Assembly: GCA_028284845.1 (NCBI GenBank)
Contig: JANQQY010000042.1
Span: 1-14,018, forward strand
Length of the DNA: 14,018 nt
From: Spirochaetales bacterium
GTDB taxonomy: Bacteria; Spirochaetota; Spirochaetia; DSM-27196; SLST01
Direction of reading: 5' to 3'
A program made the position numbers and the translations under genes. Positions 1-7,631 of the stretch are shown here, piece after piece (within the stretch, counting starts at the first letter, position 1; the number at the start of each line of letters is the position of its first letter). The notes below the pieces were generated by a model, which was not told where the DNA came from, searched no databases, and saw nothing but the letters and a program-made list of their open reading frames with translations.

Positions 1-223
1 GGTGGGCCTCTCGACAGGCGACCGGCTTCTTGGTCGCCGCGCGGTAGGTGCGGCAGAAACCGCAGGGGAGCGTTCCGTCGGGGTCGAGGCGCGCCCCGCG
101 GTGTCCGTCGCGAAGGATCGTGCGGCCCTCAACATCGAGCACAAGACAGGTGACGCCTGTCGAGGCTTCAAAGTGTTCGGCGGCGTCAAGCGCTGCGTTC
201 TCGTCGAGGGTGCGGGAGGGCAT
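1..223 (-). CDS. PocR-domain sensory/regulatory protein, N-terminal part (cut by left edge)
   Basis: The reverse strand is open from an ATG at 223 down to base 1, giving 74 codons of the start of a protein. An in-frame TAG at 230-232 just upstream fixes the ATG as the earliest ATG start. Residues from about 20 on have the PocR ligand-binding pattern: an 'ATG'-like 'STGVT' segment, a hydrophobic strand followed by D-x-x-G (LVLDVEG), and the cysteine cluster C-G-F-C-R ... A-C-R-E-A-H. PocR domains are sensory modules, usually joined to AraC-type DNA-binding, histidine kinase or diguanylate cyclase domains. The partner domain lies outside the window, so the output is unknown. It is divergent from the methyltransferase operon at 334, a common arrangement for a regulator and its target. 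A weak AGGCG lies upstream of the start. Family call is fairly sure; function is not. Confidence 0.72.
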   Translation of the reverse strand, partial: MPSRTLDENAALDAAEHFEASTGVTCLVLDVEGRTILRDGHRGARLDPDGTLPCGFCRTYRAATKKPVACREAH

Positions 224-333
224 GGGCGCCTATGGTAGAAAATCGGCCAGAGTTCGTAAATCCGTACAAGATTGAAGGGGCCCCGCTCGGGTAGGTTTGC
301 ATCATCGCCGGGCGGCCGGCGGAAGGAGATACG

Positions 334-1680
334 ATGAACGGTAAAGAGCTGATCGCCAAAGCGATGCGCAACGAAGACCTCCCTCGCGTTCCATGGGTCC
401 CCTATACTGGGGTGCAGATTGGAAGCCTGAAGGGCTACACCGCAACGGAGCTACTCCAGGATGGCGATAAGCTCTATGAGTGCCTTGTAGAGTCACATCG
501 GCAGTACAGCCCGGACGGGATGCCGGTCGTCTTTGATCTTCAGATCGAGGCGGAAGTGCTCGGCTGTGAGCTTCGTTGGGCCGACGAGGCGCCACCCAGC
601 GTCGCGAGCCACCCACTTTCATCAGAGCCGATCGTTCCAAACAAGATGCCCGCGAAGGATGATGGACGAATCGGCCTTGTCCTTGACGTCATGGAGCGCT
701 TCCGAAAGGCCGCCCCCGAGACCGCCCTCTACGGACTGATCTGTGGTCCGTTCACACTTGCGAGTCATCTCCGTGGGACCGACATCTTTATGGACATGTA
801 CGACGATCCTGAGTACGTCTCACGTCTCCTGGAGTACGCGACCGATGTCTTCCTGACGATGGCCGACTACTACATTGCGGCGGGCATGGACGTGATCGGC
901 GCCGTCGATCCGCTGATCTCTCAGATCTCGCCCGACTCCTTTGCGCAGTTCATGAGCAAGCCCTACACCCGCTTGTTTGCTGCTCTTCGAGAGCGAGGGG
1001 TGCAGAGTTCCTTCTTTGTCTGCGGTGATGCCACGAAGAACATTGAAGAGATGTGCAAGACGAATCCCGACTGTCTGAGCATCGACGAGAACATCGACAT
1101 GGTCGCCGCCAAGCAGATCACGGACAAGTACAACCTCGTGATCAGCGGCAACATTCAGCTCACCGTCGTCATGCTCCTTGGGAACCAGATGGATTCGCAG
1201 AAGGCAGCGCTCGAGAAGATCGACGCGATGGGAACAAAGAACTTTATCCTCGCGCCCGGGTGTGACATGCCGTACGGCGTTCCGGCTGAGAATGTGATTG
1301 GCGTTACGCTGGCAGTTCAGGACCCGGAGGCGGCGCGCAAGCTCGTGGCTGGCTACGAGAAGCAGGACTCGGGTATTGAGGTAGAGATGCCCGACTACAA
1401 GAATCTAGATCACACGTTGATTGAGGTCCTCACCATCGACAGTGCAACGTGCGCGGCGTGCGGATACATGAAGGCAGCGGCCGATCTGATGGAAGCGGAG
1501 TTCCCGGGCAAGGTGAAGGTTGTGGAGCACAAGATCACGCAGCCGGAAAACATCGCGCGGCTTGGCAAGATGGGCGTTGCAAACCTGCCGACCATTGCGA
1601 TCAACGGCGAGGCCAAGTTTGTCTCCATCATCCCGAACAAAGACGAACTGGCAGCCGCGGTCAAGGAAACCGTACAGTAA
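334..1680 (+). CDS. MtaA/CmuA-type UroD-family methyltransferase-like protein with C-terminal thioredoxin-like domain
   Basis: The 448-residue product starts at an ATG preceded by AAGGAG (323-328) with 5-base spacing. Residues 1-340 form a uroporphyrinogen decarboxylase fold of the MtaA/CmuA branch, enzymes that move methyl groups between corrinoid proteins and thiols using zinc. The zinc site is only partly visible: C230 in F-V-C-G-D-A and C310 in A-P-G-C-D-M-P-Y are at the expected places, but the histidine of the usual H-x-C is phenylalanine (F228). Residues about 360-448 form a thioredoxin/glutaredoxin-like domain with C373-A-A-C376 and a cis-proline-type N-L-P-T at 417-420. MtaA proteins are usually about 340-370 residues, so the tail is an addition. 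No corrinoid protein or substrate methyltransferase is in the window. It is the first gene of a four-gene unit, ending 3 bases before the next start. The family is clear; the substrate and whether it transfers methyl groups are unknown. Confidence 0.88.
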   Translation: MNGKELIAKAMRNEDLPRVPWVPYTGVQIGSLKGYTATELLQDGDKLYECLVESHRQYSPDGMPVVFDLQIEAEVLGCELRWADEAPPSVASHPLSSEPIVPNKMPAKDDGRIGLVLDVMERFRKAAPETALYGLICGPFTLASHLRGTDIFMDMYDDPEYVSRLLEYATDVFLTMADYYIAAGMDVIGAVDPLISQISPDSFAQFMSKPYTRLFAALRERGVQSSFFVCGDATKNIEEMCKTNPDCLSIDENIDMVAAKQITDKYNLVISGNIQLTVVMLLGNQMDSQKAALEKIDAMGTKNFILAPGCDMPYGVPAENVIGVTLAVQDPEAARKLVAGYEKQDSGIEVEMPDYKNLDHTLIEVLTIDSATCAACGYMKAAADLMEAEFPGKVKVVEHKITQPENIARLGKMGVANLPTIAINGEAKFVSIIPNKDELAAAVKETVQ

Positions 1681-1683
1681 GAT

Positions 1684-2625
1684 ATGCACAGACCGATCGA
1701 TCTTGTCCTGCTCACCGGGTTCCTGGGAGCAGGCAAGACGACCCTTCTCAACCAAGTGCTTGACGCGGCTGCTTCCTCGGAGCGCCGCGTCGGCATTCTT
1801 ATGAATGAGTTTGGCACGATCGGCGTGGACGGTGCCCTGGTGCACTCGTCACCCGATCTTGCCGTGTTCGAAGTATCTGACGGCTCGATCTTTTGCACCT
1901 GTAAGAGCGCGTCATTTGTCACCGGCCTTCGAATGTTTGCCCGCATGCCGGAGGCCAAGCGTCCCGAACGGTTGATCGTTGAGGCGAGCGGCATGTCGGA
2001 CCCCTCCGGATTGACGCGGCTGCTGCGGGAGAACCGGCTCGCCGGCGACTACAACGTTGTGAAAGTTGTCTGCCTTGTAGATACCAATCGGTTCGCGAAG
2101 ATCGTTGGGACGCTTCCCGCTGTCACGCGACAGCTTGAGGCCGCCGACCTCGTCATCTTGAACAAGGCCGATCTGGCTACCGACGAGCAGATCGCCGAAG
2201 CAGAGGCCGCCGCTCGCGCGGCCAACCCTTCGGTGCGCTGCGTCCGCGCCTCTCACGGCAAGGTTCCGCCCTCAGAGCTCTGGGACGGTGGAAGCCGCGA
2301 CCTTGCCGGCGATCTTGTCTCATGCACCGTGCCGGAGGCTCGGCCGGCCGCGCTTCATCTTGATGGCTCGCAACCGGAAGGGCCCGCTCGAACGAGCGTG
2401 GAGCGCTTCCTCTCGCAGGCGCTTCCACTGACCTATCGCATCAAAGGCTGGCTCAAGGTCGACGGCGCCTGGTTCTTTGTCTCCGATAACAGCGGTCGGA
2501 CCGAATGGGTAGAGCAATCACCCCCGGCGGGCGCCCGTCCCGGTCTCGTTGTGATCTGTGCGCCGGAGCACGCCGGAGAGGTTGCCGATCTCTGGCGCCT
2601 CCGCGTCCTTGAAATGGAGGAATAG
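1684..2625 (+). CDS. CobW/COG0523-family GTPase (first of a pair)
   Basis: The 313-residue product is a G3E GTPase of the COG0523 group, which delivers metals (zinc, cobalt, iron) to client proteins. Visible motifs are the Walker A G-F-L-G-A-G-K-T-T at 12-20, the N-E-F-G switch segment at 41-44, E-A-S-G at 100-103 in place of the family's E-x-S-G-L-A-D-P, and N-K-A-D at 160-163 for guanine specificity. A CobW C-terminal domain fills about 235-313. The metal motif that is normally G-C-x-C-C reads F-C-T-C-K at 70-74, so the third cysteine is lysine and the preceding glycine is phenylalanine. This may change metal choice. The start is 3 bases after the methyltransferase stop and has no strong ribosome site, so it probably depends on coupling. 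Context suggests it serves the upstream zinc- or corrinoid-type methyltransferase. The client is inferred. Confidence 0.88.
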   Translation: MHRPIDLVLLTGFLGAGKTTLLNQVLDAAASSERRVGILMNEFGTIGVDGALVHSSPDLAVFEVSDGSIFCTCKSASFVTGLRMFARMPEAKRPERLIVEASGMSDPSGLTRLLRENRLAGDYNVVKVVCLVDTNRFAKIVGTLPAVTRQLEAADLVILNKADLATDEQIAEAEAAARAANPSVRCVRASHGKVPPSELWDGGSRDLAGDLVSCTVPEARPAALHLDGSQPEGPARTSVERFLSQALPLTYRIKGWLKVDGAWFFVSDNSGRTEWVEQSPPAGARPGLVVICAPEHAGEVADLWRLRVLEMEE

Positions 2626-2627
2626 AG

Positions 2628-3734
2628 ATGCCACGTCCACGATTGATCCTTCTTGGCGGCTTCCTTGGAAGCGGAAAGACAACCCTGATGATCGCACTCG
2701 CGAAGCGCCTCCGGGCTGCCGGCAAGGCAGTCGGTGTTGTCACCAACGATCAGGGCGACCTTCTTGTTGATACTGAGTTTGCGGATGCCGAGGGTCTCGC
2801 GGCGGGCGAGGTGCAAAACGGATGTTTCTGCTGCAACTTCACAAGCTTCGTGGAGAATCTGGACGAGATTGCGAACCGAGTTGAGCCTGACTACATCATC
2901 GCAGAGCCGGTTGGTAGTTGCACCGATCTTGTGCCCACGGTGCTGACTCCGCTTGCGCTCTACCATCAGGGCATAGTTGATCTTGGCGCCTATTTTGTGC
3001 TCGCAGACGCCCCGAGACTCGCCGGCGAGTATCAGGAGCTCTCGCTCCGCGCTCCTATCACTCCCCGCGAGGTACTGCTCGCGCATCAGATCGCTGAGGC
3101 GGGGCATCTCATCCTCTCAAAGACCGATGCCATCTCAGCCGAGCGCCTCAAAGAGGCGAGGGCCTATCTTCGTGGAGTAAACGCCTCCGCCGCGATCCTT
3201 GAGTGCTCCGCGAGAACCGGAGGCGGGATCGACTCCATCGCGGAGGTCGTCCTGCGAAACGAGCCGGTCGAGCTTCCGAAGTCGGTAGAGATAGACTACG
3301 AGGTCTATGCCGCCGCAGAGGCGGAGATGGGCTGGTACAACGGCCACATTGAGCTCGCCGCGGCCTCAGCAGACTCCCTTGATCCTGAGGCTCTGGTGCT
3401 TGACCTCGCCATGGCCATCTCCGGTGAGGTAGGAGGCGATCTGATTCACGGAAAACTCGTCATCACGACAGATTCCGGGAGCATTAAGGTGAGTGTGGTC
3501 TCCGGCGTGATTCAGGCCGACGTGGCCAGAGAGGGCAACAACCCTGCCGCAAGGGCTGGTCTGACCATCAACCTTCGTGCGACGGTAGAGCCGGACGCTC
3601 TGGTGGAGACCGTGACAAAGGTCGTGGATCACTCCGTGCGAGGCATTGCCGAGGTGCAGAGTCGAAAGGAACGATCTCTCATTCCCGGTGAACCCGTTCC
3701 GGAGCATCGTATCTCAAGTCCGACGGAGAGATAA
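2628..3734 (+). CDS. CobW/COG0523-family GTPase (second of the pair, P47K-like)
   Basis: The 368-residue product starts at an ATG with GGAGG (2616-2620) seven bases upstream, inside the end of the first GTPase gene. It carries Walker A G-G-F-L-G-S-G-K-T-T at 10-19, N-D-Q-G at 40-43, a complete metal motif N-G-C-F-C-C at 64-69, E-P-V-G at 93-96 and S-K-T-D at 164-167, where serine replaces the usual asparagine of N-K-x-D. The C-terminal half (about 210-368), with an A-E-A-E-M-G-W-Y-N-G segment, differs from the compact CobW domain of its neighbour, so the two genes are not a recent duplication. Likely role: GTP-dependent metal insertion or cofactor repair in the same pathway as the methyltransferase. 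Family certain, client inferred. Confidence 0.88.
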   Translation: MPRPRLILLGGFLGSGKTTLMIALAKRLRAAGKAVGVVTNDQGDLLVDTEFADAEGLAAGEVQNGCFCCNFTSFVENLDEIANRVEPDYIIAEPVGSCTDLVPTVLTPLALYHQGIVDLGAYFVLADAPRLAGEYQELSLRAPITPREVLLAHQIAEAGHLILSKTDAISAERLKEARAYLRGVNASAAILECSARTGGGIDSIAEVVLRNEPVELPKSVEIDYEVYAAAEAEMGWYNGHIELAAASADSLDPEALVLDLAMAISGEVGGDLIHGKLVITTDSGSIKVSVVSGVIQADVAREGNNPAARAGLTINLRATVEPDALVETVTKVVDHSVRGIAEVQSRKERSLIPGEPVPEHRISSPTER

Positions 3735-4318
3735 TGAGACGTGCTGGGATTGTGATGGCGATACTCGCTCTGATCGCGGTCGGTGCGACCGCAATCGAGG
3801 TGGAGATGGATGCTGGGCTCGGAGCGACCTACGAATGGGGTGACAACCTTGCTGCTGATACCGGCAACGTTCTTGCCGACGGGATCGGCACCTTGCTCAA
3901 CGCGCTGACCGCTTTACGCGCCGGCGGGTTTCTGGATGCCACGATCCCAATCGCCGGTCCGATTTCGGCCGGTGCCGAAATAGGCCTTTTCTTTTTCGCG
4001 AGTAGTGATGATGACGGGGAGAGTCAGTTCACGCCGCTCCTGGACATTCCCGGCCGTGGATTTGTTCGCGCCTCATTTGGGGAGTTCCATCTTCAGGGCC
4101 ACGTTGGCTACAACTTCGCAACCTTTATAGATCTGACCGCGACGAACAGTATCGGGATTGCCCACAAGTTTGAGCTTGGAGCCCGCCTCACCGTCGGCCT
4201 CTTCTACCTGCAGGTCGATCGTCTCGCCTGGGGAGCCGACAGCCGCTCGACGCGTCTTGGGGTAGGACTCGCCCTCTACTCGTTGTTTGGCGAGCAATCG
4301 GATCAGAACGAGAACTGA
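3734..4318 (+). CDS. Exported, probably outer-membrane beta-barrel, small protein
   Basis: The 194-residue product starts at an ATG overlapping the previous stop by one base (TAATG), with GGAG at 3725-3728 as ribosome site. Residues 1-20 look like a Sec signal peptide: two arginines, a hydrophobic stretch to about 17, and an A-T-A motif before the likely cut at 20/21. The mature part alternates glycine and aromatic/hydrophobic residues with polar ones in short strands split by polar turns such as S-S-D-D-D-G, as in small outer-membrane barrels. The classical C-terminal phenylalanine is absent; the chain ends in a polar tail after L-Y-S-L-F. I do not recognise the family. As last gene of the operon it may be a channel or envelope partner for substrate or metal, but that is a guess. 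Its 3' end overlaps the convergent phosphoesterase gene by 16 bases. Confidence 0.75.
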   Translation: MRRAGIVMAILALIAVGATAIEVEMDAGLGATYEWGDNLAADTGNVLADGIGTLLNALTALRAGGFLDATIPIAGPISAGAEIGLFFFASSDDDGESQFTPLLDIPGRGFVRASFGEFHLQGHVGYNFATFIDLTATNSIGIAHKFELGARLTVGLFYLQVDRLAWGADSRSTRLGVGLALYSLFGEQSDQNEN

Positions 4319-5172
4319 AAGGTCTTTTGCATCGTCTCCAGAATTCCGGCACTCACGAGGTAGGAGCGGACCGAGACTGCGTACTCGTCATAGGTAGATA
4401 GGGATGTCACATGAGGGGCGTGCGAGAAGAACGCCATGAGGTGTCGCTCTCCGTGGAGATAGTCGGCAAGCAGGAGCCAACCGATTGGTCCTGCCTTCGT
4501 GGCAAACTCCGCCTCACACAGCGTCTCGATAGTCAACCGGCGATCGTAGCCAACGCGGACATCCGTCAGTCGCCAGCCGTTCGACAGCTCCTCCGCGATC
4601 ATGTAGCAGGCATCGGTGTCGCCCTCCATCGGTATCCCGAGGCTCCCGCAGAGCGCGAGACGTTTCCCCTGCCACTCACCCCTCCACGGCTTGTGCAGGT
4701 GCGCAGCCACGATCGTCGATTGCCGAACCCTCCTGAACTGAGCCTCAAGCGAGTGATCCACCTCGCTTGCAATGCTTCGCCACGGGTCAAACGGCGAGGC
4801 GTGACAGACCAGGAGGCCTCCCGCATCCGGCTCACCAACAGATCGGGTCAGCGGAGGGGTGCCCATCTCTCGGAGCTCGTCGGACGTAAAGAGGCTCGCC
4901 GCGTACTGAATCGGCATGAATCTTGGTGATGCGCGGAGCGGATCGTCGTCCGTTGCCTCCTCATAAAACGCCAGAAACTCTTCCTGGTTGCCTCGCAGGT
5001 ATTCGATTGAGGATTCGCGCAGTTTGTCCCAGATGAGCTTCGATCCCGGAAACGGGTTCACCATGTCCCCCGCTGCGATGATTGCGTCGACCGAGTGCGA
5101 GACAGCTGATTCAAGAACCGCTTCGAGCGCAGCGAAGTTTCCGTGGGCATCCGCGATGATGGCAATCCGCAT
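4303..5172 (-). CDS. Calcineurin-like metallophosphoesterase
   Basis: The product is 289 residues from the ATG at 5172. This start puts M-R-I-A-I-I-A-D-A-H-G-N at the N-terminus, where the first metal motif of the family (D-x-H, here D8 and H10) normally lies. In-frame ATGs at 5217 and 5226 would add 15-18 unconserved residues and have no better ribosome site. Further motifs are G35-D36, G61-N62 followed by Q63 where the family usually has H (GNHD/E), H124 in C-H-A-S-P, and H158-L-H160 in the A-H-L-H-K-P segment replacing G-H-T-H. These place it among YfcE/Saccharomyces-Ppz-unrelated, COG0639-like bacterial phosphoesterases acting on nucleotides or phosphodiesters; the substrate cannot be told. 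It stands alone, converging on the preceding operon. Confidence 0.83.
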   Translation of the reverse strand: MRIAIIADAHGNFAALEAVLESAVSHSVDAIIAAGDMVNPFPGSKLIWDKLRESSIEYLRGNQEEFLAFYEEATDDDPLRASPRFMPIQYAASLFTSDELREMGTPPLTRSVGEPDAGGLLVCHASPFDPWRSIASEVDHSLEAQFRRVRQSTIVAAHLHKPWRGEWQGKRLALCGSLGIPMEGDTDACYMIAEELSNGWRLTDVRVGYDRRLTIETLCEAEFATKAGPIGWLLLADYLHGERHLMAFFSHAPHVTSLSTYDEYAVSVRSYLVSAGILETMQKTFQFSF

Positions 5173-5300
5173 TGGTTGATCGTACCGAAGATCGTCTAGG
5201 GAGGCGACCGTGGGCATCTGGCGCATATGTCGAGGCGTGCTCGGTGCAGGGTCTGGGCGAGAGACGGGTGTCCAATGTTAAAAATACGTCAAAAATCTCG

Positions 5301-5316
5301 TCGGTCCATTGACCGA
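5301..5316. promoter_or_regulatory. Short inverted repeat upstream of the chemoreceptor gene
   Basis: TCGGTC-CATT-GACCGA is a perfect 6-bp inverted repeat with a 4-base centre, 45 bases before the chemoreceptor start and in the space shared with the divergent phosphoesterase gene. A TTGACC (5309-5314) overlaps its right arm and could be a -35 element, but no convincing -10 follows at 16-18 bases. It could be a repressor or activator site or a chance palindrome. No second copy was found in the window. Confidence 0.25.
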
Positions 5317-5360
5317 ATACACTATGACTGAAAGGCTAATGTTTGCGAATTGGAGGTCCT

Positions 5361-7565
5361 ATGAGTCTTCGCTTGCGGATACTCTCCGTAAGTCTGGCAA
5401 CGATTCTTGTGTTTGTTGCCGTGAGTTTTGTGATGAGCGGGTCGCTCAATGCAGTTGCTGAGAGTCGAGGGTGGGTCGAGCACACCTACCGGGTCATTGG
5501 ACAAGGCGAGCGTCTTCTTGCGCTCATGATCGATCAAGAGACCGGCATGCGCGGTTTCCTTGCCACCGGCAGGGAGGAGTTCCTCGAACCGTACGACGCC
5601 GGGAAGATTGAATTCGCGACGCTCATGGCCGAGCTTCAGACAACGGTGAGCGATAACCCTCCGCAGGTGGAGCGCCTCCAAGGAATCGATCAGCAGGCCC
5701 AAGAGTGGGACGCGCAGGCCGCGTCGCTCTACATTGGAATCCGGAGAGAGATCAATCAATTCGACGTGATCAACGATCGCATCCTCGGACGCCTTACTTC
5801 AGGCGCCGGAAAGGCGCTCATGGACTCAACCCGAGAAGGGCTCGACGTGTTTGGGGGCTCCCTCGCGGCGCGGCGCGTTCTTGAAGACATGATCAACATG
5901 GAGACCGGGCTCCGCGGTTTCCTCGCGGCCCGTGATGAGGTCTTCCTCGAGCCCTACGATGCGGGTCGTGGAACGATTGCAGCCAATCTCGCCGCGCTCG
6001 GCTCAGCAACTGTTTCGACTCGTGCGAATGCGTGGATCACTGAATACGCGGAAGTGCAGATTGCGGATGCCCGTGAGGCCGCTACCTATCAGACGCGTGA
6101 TGATCTGAATGACGTGATGGCGGACAATCGCGGCAAGGTCTTTATGGACGCGATCCGAGCAGAGATCGCGACCTTTGTTGGTATTGAGGCGGATTTGCTC
6201 GAGATCAGAACGAGCGAGGCGGATGCCCAGCAGAGCCGAGCCCGCATAACCCTGATTCTGGCGCTGGTTCTTGCCGTTGGTATTGGCGGAACGCTTTCGC
6301 TTCTTGTCTCACGTAACGTCGCACGCTCTCTCGGCGCTGAACCGGATGAGATCAGAGACATCTCAGAAAAGGTCGCCTCGGGTGATCTGCAGCTTGTCTT
6401 TGATAGCACGAGCGGTGGCGCCTACGAAGCGATGAAGGAGATGTCTGCAAACCTCTCGTCGATTATCTCGGAGATCAAGAGCCGATCGATGGCCGTTGGC
6501 GATCAGGCCTCCTCGCTCTCCCTGAGCGCCCGCAGGTCGAGCGAGTCGGTGAGCGGCATCTCGATGCGATTGGAAGAGGTTGACACTCAGATCTCCGCGC
6601 AGAGTGTCAGCATGGAAGAAGTGACCACGGCGATCACGGAGATCTCTGAGAACATTGTGTCTCTCAACGGGATCATCGTTGATCAATCGAGTCAGGTCGT
6701 GGAGTCCTCAAGCGCGGTCCAGGAGATGGTCTCCTCCATCAACAGCGTTTCATCTAACATGCAGCGCGTTGCCGAATCGGCCCAGGAGCTCCTCACCCAG
6801 AGTTCCGGTGGCTACGAGAAGATCACTGAGAGTAATGAACAGATCAAGCAGGTTGCCGAGCAATCCCAGCGCCTGCGCGAGACAAACTCGATCGTTAGCG
6901 GGATCGCAGCACAGACCAACCTGCTTGCGATGAATGCGGCCATTGAGGCCGCCCACGCCGGCGACGCGGGTAGGGGGTTCAGCGTCGTTGCCGATGAGAT
7001 CCGGAAGCTTGCCGAGTCCTCCAGCGTCCAGAGCCAGGAGATCTCTGCAATGCTCGCTTCGGTCCAATCTCTGATCGACGCAATCGTCGTCAGTTCCGGC
7101 GAGGCGCTCTCGAGCTTCGAGTCGATCAACGAGGCGGTCAAGTCGGTCTCCGCGAGAAACACCGAGATCACGAATGCAATGACCGAACAGAGCGCGGGAT
7201 CGCAGCAGGTGCTCACCGCCCTCGCCAACATGACCAACCTGACGGAGACCATAAAGACCGCCGCCTCAGAGATCACAATCGGTAGCGCTCGGGTACGTGA
7301 CGAGATGATCAAGCTCAAGTCGTCGAGCGATCGAAGCAAGACGCTGGTCTCAGAGATCGCGTCGAGCTCCTCCGAGATTCGTGGCGTTGTGGAAAGCGTC
7401 TCCTCAACGAGCGAGACGAACAAGGAGATGGTCGATGCGATCGTCAGCGAACTGACCTTCTTTAAGGTCGAAGCTGCCGACGAATCACAGACAACCGACG
7501 AAGATAAGCCGACGATTGCGAAGGACGATGTCCATTTGAGCGCTCTGGGACTCGGCGCGGACTAG
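5361..7565 (+). CDS. Methyl-accepting chemotaxis protein with tandem CHASE3-like sensor domains
   Basis: The 734-residue membrane chemoreceptor starts at an ATG with GGAGGT at 5352-5357; an in-frame TTG at 5343 lies upstream of that site and is unlikely. The layout is: TM1 about 7-27; extracytoplasmic sensor about 28-296; TM2 about 297-318; a HAMP-like segment (V-A-R-S-L-G-A-E-P-D-E-I, then A-S-G-D-L at 339-343); and a long helical signalling domain with the hairpin tip I-A-A-Q-T-N-L-L-A-M-N-A-A-I-E-A-A-H at 515-532 followed by G-R-G-F-S-V-V-A-D-E-I-R-K-L-A-E. The sensor holds two CHASE3-like modules, with matching E-T-G-M/L-R-G-F-L-A ... F-L-E-P-Y-D-A-G at 60-81 and 181-202. No CheR/CheB-binding C-terminal pentapeptide is seen. 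It would bind CheA/CheW and direct swimming; the ligand is unknown. It is a single-gene unit. Confidence 0.93.
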   Translation: MSLRLRILSVSLATILVFVAVSFVMSGSLNAVAESRGWVEHTYRVIGQGERLLALMIDQETGMRGFLATGREEFLEPYDAGKIEFATLMAELQTTVSDNPPQVERLQGIDQQAQEWDAQAASLYIGIRREINQFDVINDRILGRLTSGAGKALMDSTREGLDVFGGSLAARRVLEDMINMETGLRGFLAARDEVFLEPYDAGRGTIAANLAALGSATVSTRANAWITEYAEVQIADAREAATYQTRDDLNDVMADNRGKVFMDAIRAEIATFVGIEADLLEIRTSEADAQQSRARITLILALVLAVGIGGTLSLLVSRNVARSLGAEPDEIRDISEKVASGDLQLVFDSTSGGAYEAMKEMSANLSSIISEIKSRSMAVGDQASSLSLSARRSSESVSGISMRLEEVDTQISAQSVSMEEVTTAITEISENIVSLNGIIVDQSSQVVESSSAVQEMVSSINSVSSNMQRVAESAQELLTQSSGGYEKITESNEQIKQVAEQSQRLRETNSIVSGIAAQTNLLAMNAAIEAAHAGDAGRGFSVVADEIRKLAESSSVQSQEISAMLASVQSLIDAIVVSSGEALSSFESINEAVKSVSARNTEITNAMTEQSAGSQQVLTALANMTNLTETIKTAASEITIGSARVRDEMIKLKSSSDRSKTLVSEIASSSSEIRGVVESVSSTSETNKEMVDAIVSELTFFKVEAADESQTTDEDKPTIAKDDVHLSALGLGAD
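5526..5966 (+). repeat. Internal duplication of the CHASE3-like module within the chemoreceptor gene
   Basis: Codons 56-81 (5526-5603) and 177-202 (5889-5966) encode closely similar segments: both read M-I-x-x-E-T-G-x-R-G-F-L-A and end F-L-E-P-Y-D-A-G. A second matched pair, G-K-A-L-M-D at about 150 and G-K-V-F-M-D at about 258, lies at the end of each module. The whole unit of roughly 110-120 residues is therefore duplicated. The interval given spans the first to the second core segment. Confidence 0.75.
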
Positions 7566-7602
7566 CAATTCAGGGGCCGAGTCTCAGAACCGGCATTCAG
7601 GC

Positions 7603-7631
7603 TTGACACGTTGTCCCACGTAGGTCATTGT
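7603..7631 (+). promoter_or_regulatory. Candidate sigma70-type promoter of the UroD/desaturase operon
   Basis: A perfect -35 TTGACA (7603-7608) is followed, after 17 bases, by CATTGT (7626-7631), which keeps only the A at position 2 and Ts at positions 3 and 6 (position 3 also T in the consensus). Transcription would begin near 7638, leaving a leader of about 30 bases before the ATG at 7669. The weak -10 is what one expects of a regulated promoter, and a candidate operator covers it. Confidence 0.45.

Noticed and set aside
277..284. GGGGCCCC palindrome upstream of the methyltransferase operon
   Set aside because: It is short and GC-rich, expected by chance at this base composition, with no matching site elsewhere.
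1405..1994. Long reverse-strand open frames across the end of the methyltransferase and start of the first GTPase gene
   Set aside because: They are shadows of strongly supported forward genes; the translations are rich in arginine and serine, with no recognisable motif.
5279..5340. Sigma28-type flagellar promoter for the chemoreceptor
   Set aside because: A TCAAAAAT and a GACCGAAT-like string occur, but neither spacing nor sequence fits the consensus well enough.
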